A DNA stretch of 40,542 nucleotides from Klebsiella pneumoniae (GTDB taxonomy: Bacteria > Pseudomonadota > Gammaproteobacteria > Ga0077536). Shown here in pieces: positions 23,812-31,967 of this stretch. Where the stretch lies: NCBI GenBank assembly GCA_945862315.1, contig CAMAXW010000031.1, forward strand, positions 1-40,542, written 5' to 3'. Within the stretch, counting starts at the first letter, position 1; each line of letters opens with the position of its first letter. The translations under genes and the position numbers were made by a program. The notes beneath the pieces were generated by a model, which was not told where the DNA came from, made no database searches, and saw nothing but the letters and a program-made list of their open reading frames with translations.

Positions 23812-23994
23812 CTAGCGATTGAGATAGGCGCCGACCAGCGCCCCAATGATGTGACAGGGTTCTTCCCAAGGATTTAGCCAGCGATGCTGGGTACCATTTT
23901 GGACTACGACATCACCGGCGGCGAGCGCCGTTTTAGATCCATCGTCGAGTTCAAGCACACAGCGTCCCGACACCACATAGAGAGCGTGCTCTAA
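23812..23994 (-). pseudogene. 3' remnant of a cupin-domain gene
   Basis: Translating the minus strand from about 23994 to the TAG at 23812-23814 gives about 60 residues that read as the C-terminal half of a cupin: H-A-L-Y-V-V-S-G, L-E-L-D-D-G-S, A-A-G-D-V-V-V-Q-N-G-T-Q-H-R-W, ending G-A-Y-L-N-R. The A-G-D-V-V-V-Q-N-G-T-x-H motif is characteristic of small cupins. The frame has no cupin sequence or start upstream because it runs directly into the LLM gene, which ends at 23996 in another frame. The 5' half was thus lost, most likely by deletion. Its stop lies 8 bases before the thiolase-like start, as if the gene was once part of this operon. Confidence 0.72.
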
Positions 23995-23995
23995 G

Positions 23996-24874
23996 TCAAG
24001 TCTGCAGTAATTCCTTGGCCAAAATATCCATCTCGCTTTGCATCTCGGCGCTGGTGTTCCCGCGTAGCCACAGGGTGACGTGCTCGGCGCCGGCGGCCGC
24101 TAGGGCGTCGAGTTTTTTACGTTGCCGCCATTGATCGACCGCGCCGAACACCGTGATGCGAATACTCGCCGGATCGCGATGGGCCTCCTCACACAATTGC
24201 TGCAACTGCGCTCGCCCATCGATCAGCTGCGGAATTTCGCGGATCACCGGTAACCAGCCATCGCCCCATTCCACGATGCGCTGGAACACGCGGCGCGCCC
24301 ATTGGTTGCCAAACATGATGCCGCCGAGATACACCGGCGGGTGCGGTTGCTGCACAGGCTTGGGAAAGCAGCGCACGGGCGGCACTTGGTAGTAATGCCC
24401 TTGGTGTGCGGAAATATCCTGCGTCCAGCAAGCCTTCATCACTGCAATGGCTTCCTTAACCTGGCTCCAACGGTGCTCAAAATCACCGCCCAATATTTCG
24501 CTTTCTTCTTTATTCCAGCCCGCACCAATCCCGAAATGGAAACGTCCATTGCTGTAGGCGTCGAGGGAGGCAATTTCTTTGGCTAAGTGCAGCGGATGTC
24601 GCTCGGGTACGAGCAGCACCCCGGTCCCGACTTCGAGGGTGGTGGTAGCGGTGGCCGCACGGGTCAGCGCGATGAGGGGATCGGGCATCTGCCAAAGATA
24701 ATCAGGGTCTGGCCCCGACCCGAGATTGCCCGGATAAGGCGTGCTATAGGTCACGGGGACCACGATGTGATCAGGCACCCAGTACGAGGCGAAGCCTAAG
24801 TCTTCAGCGTGTTTGGCGACGATCGCCGGATCGGCGATTGCGTCGGGTCGGATGGAAAAGACGCCAATTTTCAT
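23996..24874 (-). CDS. LLM-class (luciferase-like) flavin/F420-dependent oxidoreductase
   Basis: A 292-residue TIM-barrel protein of the luciferase-like monooxygenase superfamily. The start at ATG 24874 (M-K-I-G-V-F-S-I) gives the first beta strand and has GGGGAG about ten bases upstream; the longer open frame is rejected. Visible family segments: A-E-D-L-G-F-A-S-Y-W-V-P-D-H-I, T-G-V-L-L-V-P-E-R-H-P-L-H-L-A-K, R-F-H-F-G-I-G-A-G-W-N-K-E-E and G-D-G-W-L-P-V. The group includes F420- and FMN-dependent enzymes; proteobacterial members are more often FMN-linked, and no F420 genes are seen. It is followed by the cupin remnant and preceded 40 bases upstream by a crotonase gene. Confidence 0.85.
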   Translation of the reverse strand: MKIGVFSIRPDAIADPAIVAKHAEDLGFASYWVPDHIVVPVTYSTPYPGNLGSGPDPDYLWQMPDPLIALTRAATATTTLEVGTGVLLVPERHPLHLAKEIASLDAYSNGRFHFGIGAGWNKEESEILGGDFEHRWSQVKEAIAVMKACWTQDISAHQGHYYQVPPVRCFPKPVQQPHPPVYLGGIMFGNQWARRVFQRIVEWGDGWLPVIREIPQLIDGRAQLQQLCEEAHRDPASIRITVFGAVDQWRQRKKLDALAAAGAEHVTLWLRGNTSAEMQSEMDILAKELLQT

Positions 24875-24914
24875 GCGTTCATTGCTCCCCGTGTGGATGG
24901 TGATAGTGATTAAC

Positions 24915-25697
24915 TCAAGCGCCGGTTTGGGCCCTGCCACGGGCCAGCACGGCGCGCCTGCGAGCTTCAATGTCGGCGGGATTTACCCGCTGGTTGTGCG
25001 CTACCGCGACCTCGGATTCCAGTGCCATAGCCGGCCCAAACGGCAGCGCGTAGCCATCATCTAACAGGCGCTTGTAAGAAATCAGCATGTCCGGATCGAG
25101 GCTTAGCATGTCTTGCGCTAGCGCCTGACAAGTGGCGAGGAGGTCTTCCGCAGGGACGATACGATTCACCAAACCCCAGCGTTCGGCGGTGAGGGCGTCC
25201 ACAAAATTACCGGTCAACGAGAGTTCTTTGGCACGGGCCAAACCGATGAGTCGTGGTAAACGCTGGCTGAGGCCCCACGCCGGATGGACCCCCACGCGGC
25301 CATGGGTGTCGGCAAAACGCGCGGCGGGGGAGGCGATCAGCAGATCACAACCTAAGGCCAATTCAAAACCGCCGGTGACCGCGGCACCGTTCACCGCACC
25401 GATAATCGGCCCCGGAAATTGCGCCATGGCGGCGGTGGGATCGTAGGCCGGGTCGCGGGGGGTGCCCACTCGGGCCGCACCACTACCCAGTTCCTTTAAA
25501 TCCACGCCCGCACAAAAAGCGCGCCCCGCGCCGGTGAGAATGATCACGCGGGTTTCGCCGTCGGTGGCTAATGCCGCAAAGCTTGCGGCTAACTCGGCCC
25601 GCAGTGCGCGGTTAAGGGCGTTGAGGCTGGCCGGGCGATTGAGTGTCAGGGTGGCGACGCCGTTAGCGCGCGTGATGAGAAGAAGGTCGTCGGACAT
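24915..25697 (-). CDS. Enoyl-CoA hydratase/isomerase (crotonase) family protein
   Basis: A 260-residue crotonase starting at ATG 25697, with GGAG six bases upstream. Oxyanion segments are GAGRAFCAGVDLKEL (about 56-70) and NGAAVTGGFELAL (about 103-115). At the position of rat Glu144 the sequence has His132 (F-A-D-T-H-G-R-V-G), while Glu158 (A-K-E-L-S-L-T-G) matches Glu164. Like the other crotonase in this window it lacks one hydratase glutamate, so its reaction may be isomerisation, hydrolysis or C-C cleavage instead of plain hydration. It is the first gene of the leftward set that continues with the LLM enzyme and the aldolase-like pair, and is divergent from mtgA. Confidence 0.86.
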   Translation of the reverse strand: MSDDLLLITRANGVATLTLNRPASLNALNRALRAELAASFAALATDGETRVIILTGAGRAFCAGVDLKELGSGAARVGTPRDPAYDPTAAMAQFPGPIIGAVNGAAVTGGFELALGCDLLIASPAARFADTHGRVGVHPAWGLSQRLPRLIGLARAKELSLTGNFVDALTAERWGLVNRIVPAEDLLATCQALAQDMLSLDPDMLISYKRLLDDGYALPFGPAMALESEVAVAHNQRVNPADIEARRRAVLARGRAQTGA

Positions 25698-25845
25698 GGG
25701 GTGCTCCAAAGGCGGTTGCAGGGATGGCCGCATGGGGCGAATCATGCCACGTTATGCGCAGCCTTCGCCGGGTGTTCTGCGTTTGGGGTGCAGGGGGCGG
25801 CGCTGTGTATGCTGCACGCTGGTACCTAGGAGTTTGGTCTTGCTC

Positions 25846-26586
25846 ATGCGCATGAACCCCGATCCGGACGGCGAGCGCCGCGCCGCCGCGCGCGCCCGGT
25901 TAACCGCGCCGCCGCGCCGGCGGCGACTGCGGCGCTGGTTGCTGGGCGCGCTCGGACTGTGGGTCGTGATGACTGTGACGCCGGTGGCACTGATGTCCCA
26001 CTGGGGCCCGCCGGGTAGCGCTTTTATGGCGCAGGCGTGGCTGCGTGCACAGGTGGCAGGACCGCGCGATTTCAGCTTGCGCTGGCAACCTGTGCCGCTG
26101 TCTCAGATGTCCTTGGCGGTGCGCGCCGCGGTGGTGGCGGCCGAGGATCAGCGCTTTATGCAACACCACGGTTTTGATCTGCACGCGATCGATTTGGCGT
26201 TGACGCAACACCGTGAGGGGCGCGGTCTGCGCGGTGCCAGCACCATCAGCCAGCAAGTGGCTAAAAACCTGTTTCTCTGGCCCGGGCACAGCTGGCTGCG
26301 CAAAGGCGTGGAGGCGTGGTTAACACTGCTGCTGGAGATGCTCTGGTCGAAGCCACGAATTTTAGAGGTCTATCTCAATGTGGCGCAGTTTGGGGCGGGC
26401 ATTTATGGGGTAGAAGCCGCCAGTCAGCACTACTTTGGGCGCACTGCAGCCACTCTCAACACCGACCAAGCAGCCCTGCTTGCCGCCGTGTTACCCAACC
26501 CCTTAGCGCTGCAGGTAGCGGCGCCCTCGCGCTATTTGCGGCAGCGCCAAGCGTGGATACGGCAACAGATGCACAACGCCAACTAG
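25846..26586 (+). CDS. mtgA: Monofunctional biosynthetic peptidoglycan transglycosylase
   Basis: A 246-residue MtgA (E. coli about 242). A basic N-terminus (R-R-R-R-L-R-R) precedes one transmembrane anchor (about 31-49). The GT51 domain shows the catalytic glutamate in V-V-A-A-E-D-Q-R-F-M-Q-H-H-G-F-D, then G-A-S-T-I-S-Q-Q-V-A-K-N-L-F-L-W and I-L-E-V-Y-L-N-V-A-Q-F-G-A-G-I-Y-G. The enzyme polymerises lipid II into glycan strands at the outer face of the inner membrane. A TTG at 25840, seven bases after AGGAG, is an alternative start and would add two residues. The long frame upstream overlaps the crotonase gene and is a shadow. Confidence 0.94.
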   Translation: MRMNPDPDGERRAAARARLTAPPRRRRLRRWLLGALGLWVVMTVTPVALMSHWGPPGSAFMAQAWLRAQVAGPRDFSLRWQPVPLSQMSLAVRAAVVAAEDQRFMQHHGFDLHAIDLALTQHREGRGLRGASTISQQVAKNLFLWPGHSWLRKGVEAWLTLLLEMLWSKPRILEVYLNVAQFGAGIYGVEAASQHYFGRTAATLNTDQAALLAAVLPNPLALQVAAPSRYLRQRQAWIRQQMHNAN

Positions 26587-27005
26587 CCCCGCGAGGCCCC
26601 GGCGCATGGCACCGCATGGGTCGCGGCTGGCGGTGGGCGTGATGGATCTATCGCGGAGTCCTCTCGCCCAACGAGAGGCACACCAGCACAACGCTGGCGA
26701 GCGTGGGCGCGTAGCCTGTGTGTGTTGTGGGGTTAGGCCACGGGGTGGGCTGCAGCCCCTGAGCGGGTGCGAGCCACAGGCAAGTACCCAGCGTTACGGA
26801 TCATGGTTTGGGCACGGCTCGCGTGGCGGTGCCATAACAATGCGTGCCGAGTGTAGCGTGTGTCCCGAACGGCGCGCTGGCGGCCGAGCGTAGGCTACTG
26901 GCGGCCCTCGGATAACTTGGGCACTCGGCTTGAGTGGCCGAGCGCTGCGTAGACAGGGGAAGTTTTGGCGCTGGCAGGTCTAGGTGCCCACCAGCGCGGT
27001 CCGAC
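26587..27005. other. 419-base gap between convergent genes, with two hairpins
   Basis: No credible coding sequence between mtgA and korB. Two perfect hairpins are visible: CCTCTCG/CGAGAGG at 26660-26678 (7-bp stem, 5-base loop) and CTCGGC/GCCGAG at 26924-26942 (6-bp stem, 7-base loop). Neither has a T-run. They may end transcription of the two converging genes. I found no match to known structured RNAs by eye. The length is unusual for such a compact region and could hide a small RNA or decayed gene. Confidence 0.45.
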
Positions 27006-28061
27006 TTAGCGCAAGCTCGCGTTGAGCTTGGCGAGTGCCCCGGCACCAGGGCAGAGCTGGGCTTCTCCCAACTGATTGAACGGTGTCGCAACGGTATTGA
27101 GGTTGCTGTGCAGTTCTTCCGGGTTGGTATCCACATACAACAGCCCGGTCACCACCTCGCCAGCCGCCTGATGCTCTTGGATGTAGTTCATTGCGGCAAT
27201 TTTGTTGGTCGCATCATAGCGCTCGTCCACTTTGTGCAAACGTAGCCAAGTGCCATCGTGCTGCTGCAGGTTCACCGTGGTGCCGGCGGCGTAGTCCGTG
27301 GTGATTTCGTCGCGGCCTTCAATGATGTCCAGCCGATTGACCGCCTCATTGTGGGCGCGCACATAGTCGTAACTCTTGGTGCTGCCAGAATGGTTATTAA
27401 ACGCCACACAGGGGCTAACCACGTCGATGAAAGCCGCGCCACGATGCCCAATGGCGGCTTTGATCAACGGCACTAGCTGTTGCTTGTCGCCGGAGAAACT
27501 GCGCCCCACGAAAGTCGCGCCCATGAGCAGGGCCAGCGAGGCCGTGTCGATGGGGGAATCGCTGTTGGCCACGCCGCGTTTGGACGCCGAGCCTTTGTCG
27601 GCCGTGGCCGAGAATTGGCCTTTGGTCAGCCCATAAACGCCGTTGTTCTCCAATACATAGACCATATTCACGCCGCGCCGCATGGCGTGGGCAAATTGAC
27701 CCAGACCAATCGAGGCGGAGTCGCCATCGCCCGAAACCCCCAGATAAAGCAGTTCGCGATTGGCCAGATTGGCGCCGGTTAGCACCGAGGGCATGCGACC
27801 GTGCACCGTATTAAAGCCGTGCGAATTGCCTAAAAAATAATCCGGGGTCTTGGATGAGCAGCCAATGCCAGAGAGCTTGGCCACGCGATGCGGTTCGATG
27901 TTCATTTCCCAGCACGCTTGGATAATTGCTGCTGAGATTGAATCGTGGCCGCAACCCGCGCAGAGCGTGGAGATTCGGCCTTCGTAATCGCGCCGAGTAA
28001 ACCCCACCGCATTGGGCTGCAGGGCGGGGTGATGCATTTTAGGTTTGGCGATGTAGGTCAT
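27006..28061 (-). CDS. korB: 2-oxoacid:ferredoxin oxidoreductase beta subunit (KorB-like)
   Basis: A 351-residue thiamine-diphosphate subunit. C-A-G-C-G-H near residue 34, G-I-G-C-S-S near 66 and V-V-S-P-C-V-A-F-N-N-H near 220 give cysteines for the [4Fe-4S] cluster, and the ThDP/Mg site is G-V-S-G-D-G-D-S-A-S-I ... E-N-N-G-V-Y-G-L-T-K-G-Q. The subunit decarboxylates a 2-oxoacid, most often 2-oxoglutarate in this subfamily, and yields acyl-CoA plus low-potential electrons. It is the last gene of the leftward korC-korA-korB operon, 3 bases after korA. Length and motif spacing fit the two-subunit Kor type rather than pyruvate oxidoreductase. 2-Oxoglutarate is preferred by family, not proven. 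Confidence 0.88.
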   Translation of the reverse strand: MTYIAKPKMHHPALQPNAVGFTRRDYEGRISTLCAGCGHDSISAAIIQACWEMNIEPHRVAKLSGIGCSSKTPDYFLGNSHGFNTVHGRMPSVLTGANLANRELLYLGVSGDGDSASIGLGQFAHAMRRGVNMVYVLENNGVYGLTKGQFSATADKGSASKRGVANSDSPIDTASLALLMGATFVGRSFSGDKQQLVPLIKAAIGHRGAAFIDVVSPCVAFNNHSGSTKSYDYVRAHNEAVNRLDIIEGRDEITTDYAAGTTVNLQQHDGTWLRLHKVDERYDATNKIAAMNYIQEHQAAGEVVTGLLYVDTNPEELHSNLNTVATPFNQLGEAQLCPGAGALAKLNASLR

Positions 28062-28064
28062 TTT

Positions 28065-29903
28065 TCAAGCCACCTTGTCTTGGCGCGGTTGCGCTGCCAG
28101 CGCATGGGTCAGCGCGGAGATTTCACGGGTGATGAAGCGCGCGGTAATCGGCGTGCCGTCGTAATGCAGCACCGGCACCAAGCGTCCGGGGTCGATACCC
28201 AGTTCGGTCACAATCAGCGTGCGCAGCTGCGCGTCGCGATTTTGTTCTACCACAAAGACCTGCGAGTGTTCGTGGATGAAATCGCTGACCACCTCGCTGA
28301 AAGGGAAGGCTTGTATGCGCAGGATATCCACCGCCACGCCGGCGAGCGCCAGCGCTTCGAACGCTTCTGCCATGGCAGGACTGGTCGAACCGTAATAAAT
28401 AACGCCGTAGTGCGTAGGCACCGTGGCACGCCGCACCACCGGTTGGGGTACCAAGGCTTTAGCGGTTTCAAATTTCCGCAGCAGACGTTGCACGTTGTAG
28501 AGGTAGTCGGGACCGGCTTCGGAATAATTCGCGTAGGCATTTTTGGTGGTGCCGCGCGTGAAGTAACCGCCTTTGTCCGGGTGCGTGCCGGGGTAGGTGC
28601 GGAACGGGATACCGTCGTTGTCGACATCGAGGTAGCGCCCAAACTCCTTGCCCGCATCGAGCATTTCGGCAGTCATCACTTTGCCGCGGTCATAGCGACG
28701 GCTGTCATCCCAAGTAAAGGGTTCGGCTAAGCGCTGGTTCATCCCAATGTCCAGATCGGTCATCAGAAAAACCGGCGTTTGCAGTCGGTCGGCGAGATCG
28801 AGTGCTGCTGCCGCATGCAAAAAACATTCGTGAGGGTCTTCGGGAAACAGCAACACGTGCTTGGTGTCGCCGTGGGAGGCGTAAGCGCAGGCCAAGACAT
28901 CGGCCTGTTGGGTGCGCGTGGGCATGCCGGTAGACGGCCCGCCACGTTGCACATTCAGGATGGTCACGGGAATTTCTGCGAAGTACGCCAAGCCGATAAA
29001 TTCGCCCATCAGCGAGACCCCAGGACCTGAGGTGGTGGTGAAGGCACGCGCGCCATTCCAGCCCGCGCCGATCACGATGCCGATGGAGGCGAGTTCGTCT
29101 TCTGCCTGAATAATCGCGTAGCGGTTTTCGCCGGTGACGGGATCTACCCGATATTGTGAACAATACCGTTGAAAACTTTCAGCCAGCGAGGACGACGGTG
29201 TGATGGGGTACCAAGCACACACGGTGGCACCACCGTACACGCAGCCCAAGCCCGCGGCGGTATTGCCGTCCACAAAAATTTTGTCGCCCACGTTGTTAGC
29301 GCGTTGCACCCGCAGACCCAACGGGTGCGGTAGGTTTTCGATCACCCAATCGCGACCCAATTTTAACGCCTTCAGGTTCGGCGCCAGCAGCTTTTCCTTG
29401 CCCTTGTATTGCTCGGCGATGAGTTCGGTGAGCGCCTCGGGTTCCATGTCGAGCAACGCCGACAGCGCGCCCACATAGATGATGTTTTTAAACAGTTGGC
29501 GCTGGCGCGGGTCGCTATAACTGGCATTGCACAGTTCGGTTAGCGGGATCCCGATGACGTTAACATCCGCCCGAAATTTGGCACTCGGCATGGGTTTGGA
29601 GCTGTCATAAAACAGGTATCCGCCGGGTTCGATTTCTTTTAAATCCGCATCCCAAGTCTGCGGATTCATGGCCACCAGAATATCTACCCCACCGCGCCGA
29701 CCCTGCCAGCCTTGTTCGTTGACGCGGACTTCATACCAAGTGGGTAATCCTTGGATGTTGGAGGGGAAAATATTGCGCGGGCTGACGGGCACGCCCATGC
29801 GCAAAATGGCCTTGGCAAAAAGTTCGTTAGCGGAGGCTGAGCCCGAGCCGTTGATGTTGGCGAACTTGATGACAAAGTCGTTGACGGCCGACAAAGCGAT
29901 CAT
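28065..29903 (-). CDS. korA: 2-oxoacid:ferredoxin oxidoreductase fused gamma-alpha subunit (KorA-like)
   Basis: A 612-residue fusion. Residues about 1-190 are the gamma domain (F-A-N-I-N-G-S-G-S-A-S-A-N-E, G-V-D-I-L-V-A-M-N-P-Q-T, S-K-P-M-P), and residues about 210-600 the alpha/pyrimidine-binding domain (D-G-N-T-A-A-G-L-G-C-V-Y-G-G, W-Y-P-I-T-P-S-S-S-L-A-E, G-P-G-V-S-L-M-G-E-F-I-G). The pair KorA/KorB forms the catalytic core that converts 2-oxoglutarate and CoA to succinyl-CoA and reduced carrier, or the reverse. Its ATG overlaps the korC stop by 4 bases. No ferredoxin domain is fused; electrons may instead go to the korC product, which carries extra clusters. Confidence 0.9.
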   Translation of the reverse strand: MIALSAVNDFVIKFANINGSGSASANELFAKAILRMGVPVSPRNIFPSNIQGLPTWYEVRVNEQGWQGRRGGVDILVAMNPQTWDADLKEIEPGGYLFYDSSKPMPSAKFRADVNVIGIPLTELCNASYSDPRQRQLFKNIIYVGALSALLDMEPEALTELIAEQYKGKEKLLAPNLKALKLGRDWVIENLPHPLGLRVQRANNVGDKIFVDGNTAAGLGCVYGGATVCAWYPITPSSSLAESFQRYCSQYRVDPVTGENRYAIIQAEDELASIGIVIGAGWNGARAFTTTSGPGVSLMGEFIGLAYFAEIPVTILNVQRGGPSTGMPTRTQQADVLACAYASHGDTKHVLLFPEDPHECFLHAAAALDLADRLQTPVFLMTDLDIGMNQRLAEPFTWDDSRRYDRGKVMTAEMLDAGKEFGRYLDVDNDGIPFRTYPGTHPDKGGYFTRGTTKNAYANYSEAGPDYLYNVQRLLRKFETAKALVPQPVVRRATVPTHYGVIYYGSTSPAMAEAFEALALAGVAVDILRIQAFPFSEVVSDFIHEHSQVFVVEQNRDAQLRTLIVTELGIDPGRLVPVLHYDGTPITARFITREISALTHALAAQPRQDKVA

Positions 29904-31726
29904 GCGGCGTGCCTCGTCGCCGGGCGGGTTTTACAGCCATCGCTGGCTTGCGCCGTTTCCAATAAAAATTTCTGCATATCCCAAGCCCCGGTTGGGCAAC
30001 GCTCGGCGCACAACCCGCAATGCAGGCAAACGTCTTCGTCTTTCGCCATGATGCGTCCGGTTTTAAGGCCCTCGGCCACGTAGATGTCTTGGTCCATCTG
30101 CACGGCGGGTGCCGTTAGGCGGGTCCGTACATCGGCTTCTTCGCCGTTCTCTGTGAAGGTGATGCAATCCATGGGACAGATGTCCACGCAGGCGTCACAT
30201 TCAATGCACAGCGGGGGCGCAAAAACAGTTTGCACATCGCAGTTCAAACAGCGCTGGGCTTCGGCGAATGCGGCTTGGGCATCGAAGCCCAATTCCACCT
30301 CTACCCGAATGCTTTTTAATGCCTGTTCGGCTGCAACCCACGGCACGACATGGCGCATATCACGGGAGATATCGTTGTCGTAGCTCCATTCGTGAATGCC
30401 CATTTTTTGAGAAATGAGATTCACGTGCGCCGGCGGGCGTTCGCTCATTGCCACGCCGCTCAGAAAACGGTCAATGGAAATAGCGGCCTCATGGCCATGT
30501 GCCACCGCCCAAATGATGTTTTTGGGACCAAAGGCGGAATCGCCACCAAAGAACACATTGGGGATGGTGGATTGGAGGGTTTTTTCGTCGAGTACCGGCA
30601 AGCCCCACTCGTCAAAATCTAGGCCGAGGCCGCGTTCAATCCAGGGGAAAGAGTTTTCTTGGCCAATGGCAATGAGGACGTCATCGCACGGGACAAATTC
30701 TGGCGGCTCGCCGCTGGACACCAGACTACGGCGACCCCGTTCGTCATATACCGCTTGGACTTTATCGAAGCGCATGCCGATGAGTTTGCCGTTTTCGTGT
30801 TCGAACGACAGCGGCACATAGTAATTAAGGAACGGGATGCCTTCGTGCATCGCGTCTTCTTTTTCCCAAGGTGATGCTTTCATTTCATCAAAACCAGAGC
30901 GCACGATGACTTTGACATCGTCCCCGCCCAAGCGCTTGGAGGAACGGCAGCAGTCCATGGCTGTATTGCCGCCGCCCAGCACGATGACGCGCTTTCCGAT
31001 GGTCTCTATATGGCCAAAGGACACGGAGGACAGCCAATCGATGCCGATGTGAATGTTCGCCGCTGCTTCTTGGCGTCCGGGGACATTCAAGTCGCGGCCA
31101 CGCGGTGCGCCGCTGCCGACAAAAATAGCGTCGTAGCCACCTGCGAGTAATTCGCGCAGCGAATCGATACGTTCGCCACCACGGAACTCCACGCCCAGGT
31201 TGAGGATGTAGCCGGTTTCTTCATCGATGACCGATTCGGGCAGACGGAAGCGCGGCACTTGGGTGCGCATGAAACCGCCGGCTTTGGGATCGCCATCGAA
31301 AATGATCATTTCGTAGCCCAAGGGCACGAGATCGCGGGCGACTGTGAGCGAGGCGGGACCCGCGCCGATGCACGCGATCCGTTTGCCGTTGCGGGTAGTG
31401 GGCGCGTGGGGCATGCGCCCGGTAACGTCGCCTTTGTGGTCGGCCGCGACGCGCTTCAAGCGACAAATGGCAACCGGCTCGGGCTTTTCAGCGTTGTGGT
31501 CTTCCACGCGGCCGCGGCGGCACGCAGGCTCGCAGGGGCGGTCGCAGGTCCGGCCCAGAATGCCCGGAAAGACGTTGGAGTCCCAGTTGACCATATACGC
31601 ATCGGCGAAGCGGCCGGCGCTGATCAAGCGAATATATTCAGGGACGGGGGTGTGGGCCGGGCAGGCCCATTGGCAGTCGACTACTTTGTGAAAATAGTCG
31701 GGGTTTTTAATATCGGTTGCGCGCAA
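29900..31726 (-). CDS. FAD/Fe-S pyridine-nucleotide oxidoreductase subunit (GltD-like with ferredoxin domains), Kor partner
   Basis: About 608 residues from a TTG start at 31726, chosen because GGAGG lies eight bases before it and because family sequence begins there (D-I-K-N-P-D-Y-F-H-K-V-V-D-C-Q-W-A-C-P). The N-terminal part has cysteines for Fe-S clusters (C-Q-W-A-C-P, C-D-R-P-C-E-P-A-C). FAD and NAD(P) folds follow: C-I-G-A-G-P-A-S-L-T-V-A and V-L-G-G-G-N-T-A-M-D-C-C. The C-terminus has two ferredoxin-type sites, CIECDACVDICP and CLHCGLCAERCP. It should move electrons between Kor and NAD(P), as in the three-subunit 2-oxoglutarate:NADP+ oxidoreductases described in denitrifying aromatic degraders, where this subunit is called KorC. 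First gene of the operon; korA overlaps its end by 4 bases. Confidence 0.85.
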   Translation of the reverse strand: MRATDIKNPDYFHKVVDCQWACPAHTPVPEYIRLISAGRFADAYMVNWDSNVFPGILGRTCDRPCEPACRRGRVEDHNAEKPEPVAICRLKRVAADHKGDVTGRMPHAPTTRNGKRIACIGAGPASLTVARDLVPLGYEMIIFDGDPKAGGFMRTQVPRFRLPESVIDEETGYILNLGVEFRGGERIDSLRELLAGGYDAIFVGSGAPRGRDLNVPGRQEAAANIHIGIDWLSSVSFGHIETIGKRVIVLGGGNTAMDCCRSSKRLGGDDVKVIVRSGFDEMKASPWEKEDAMHEGIPFLNYYVPLSFEHENGKLIGMRFDKVQAVYDERGRRSLVSSGEPPEFVPCDDVLIAIGQENSFPWIERGLGLDFDEWGLPVLDEKTLQSTIPNVFFGGDSAFGPKNIIWAVAHGHEAAISIDRFLSGVAMSERPPAHVNLISQKMGIHEWSYDNDISRDMRHVVPWVAAEQALKSIRVEVELGFDAQAAFAEAQRCLNCDVQTVFAPPLCIECDACVDICPMDCITFTENGEEADVRTRLTAPAVQMDQDIYVAEGLKTGRIMAKDEDVCLHCGLCAERCPTGAWDMQKFLLETAQASDGCKTRPATRHAA

Positions 31727-31967
31727 AGCGTCTACCTCCGAGGAAATCTTGAGAATTACATCTCGCGCGAAGAGCGCGCGCGGGCAGTGTAATGTCGTAC
31801 GTGAACGTATGGAAGGCGTAAAAACACCCCATTTGCGCAATGCCGCGGCGCGGCAATTTTGCCCGCCGCCGCCAGTCGGCAAAATCCACGCGCAGCGTCG
31901 CATCAGGGCGATGTATTAACCGGCGCGCATCGCACTAGAATGACTCACCACCACCGGAGTAACCCCC
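31727..31967. promoter_or_regulatory. Divergent control region between the kor operon and the phosphotriesterase-like gene
   Basis: This 241-base region lies between two genes read in opposite directions. It holds a 12-bp inverted repeat TACGT-GA-ACGTA at 31798-31809, and an ATTACA (31755-31760)/TGTAAT (31788-31793) pair enclosing a CGCGCG hairpin (31764-31769 with 31775-31780, 5-base loop). The second set lies close upstream of the kor start and would be transcribed in its leader if the promoter is further out. GGAGG at 31735-31739 serves the TTG start and GGAG near 31955 the rightward gene. No regulator family can be named. Confidence 0.4.

Noticed and set aside
25462-25845. N-terminal extension of mtgA by 128 codons
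   Set aside because: It overlaps the crotonase gene on the other strand, encodes no MtgA-like sequence, and the AGGAG just before 25840/25846 marks the true start.
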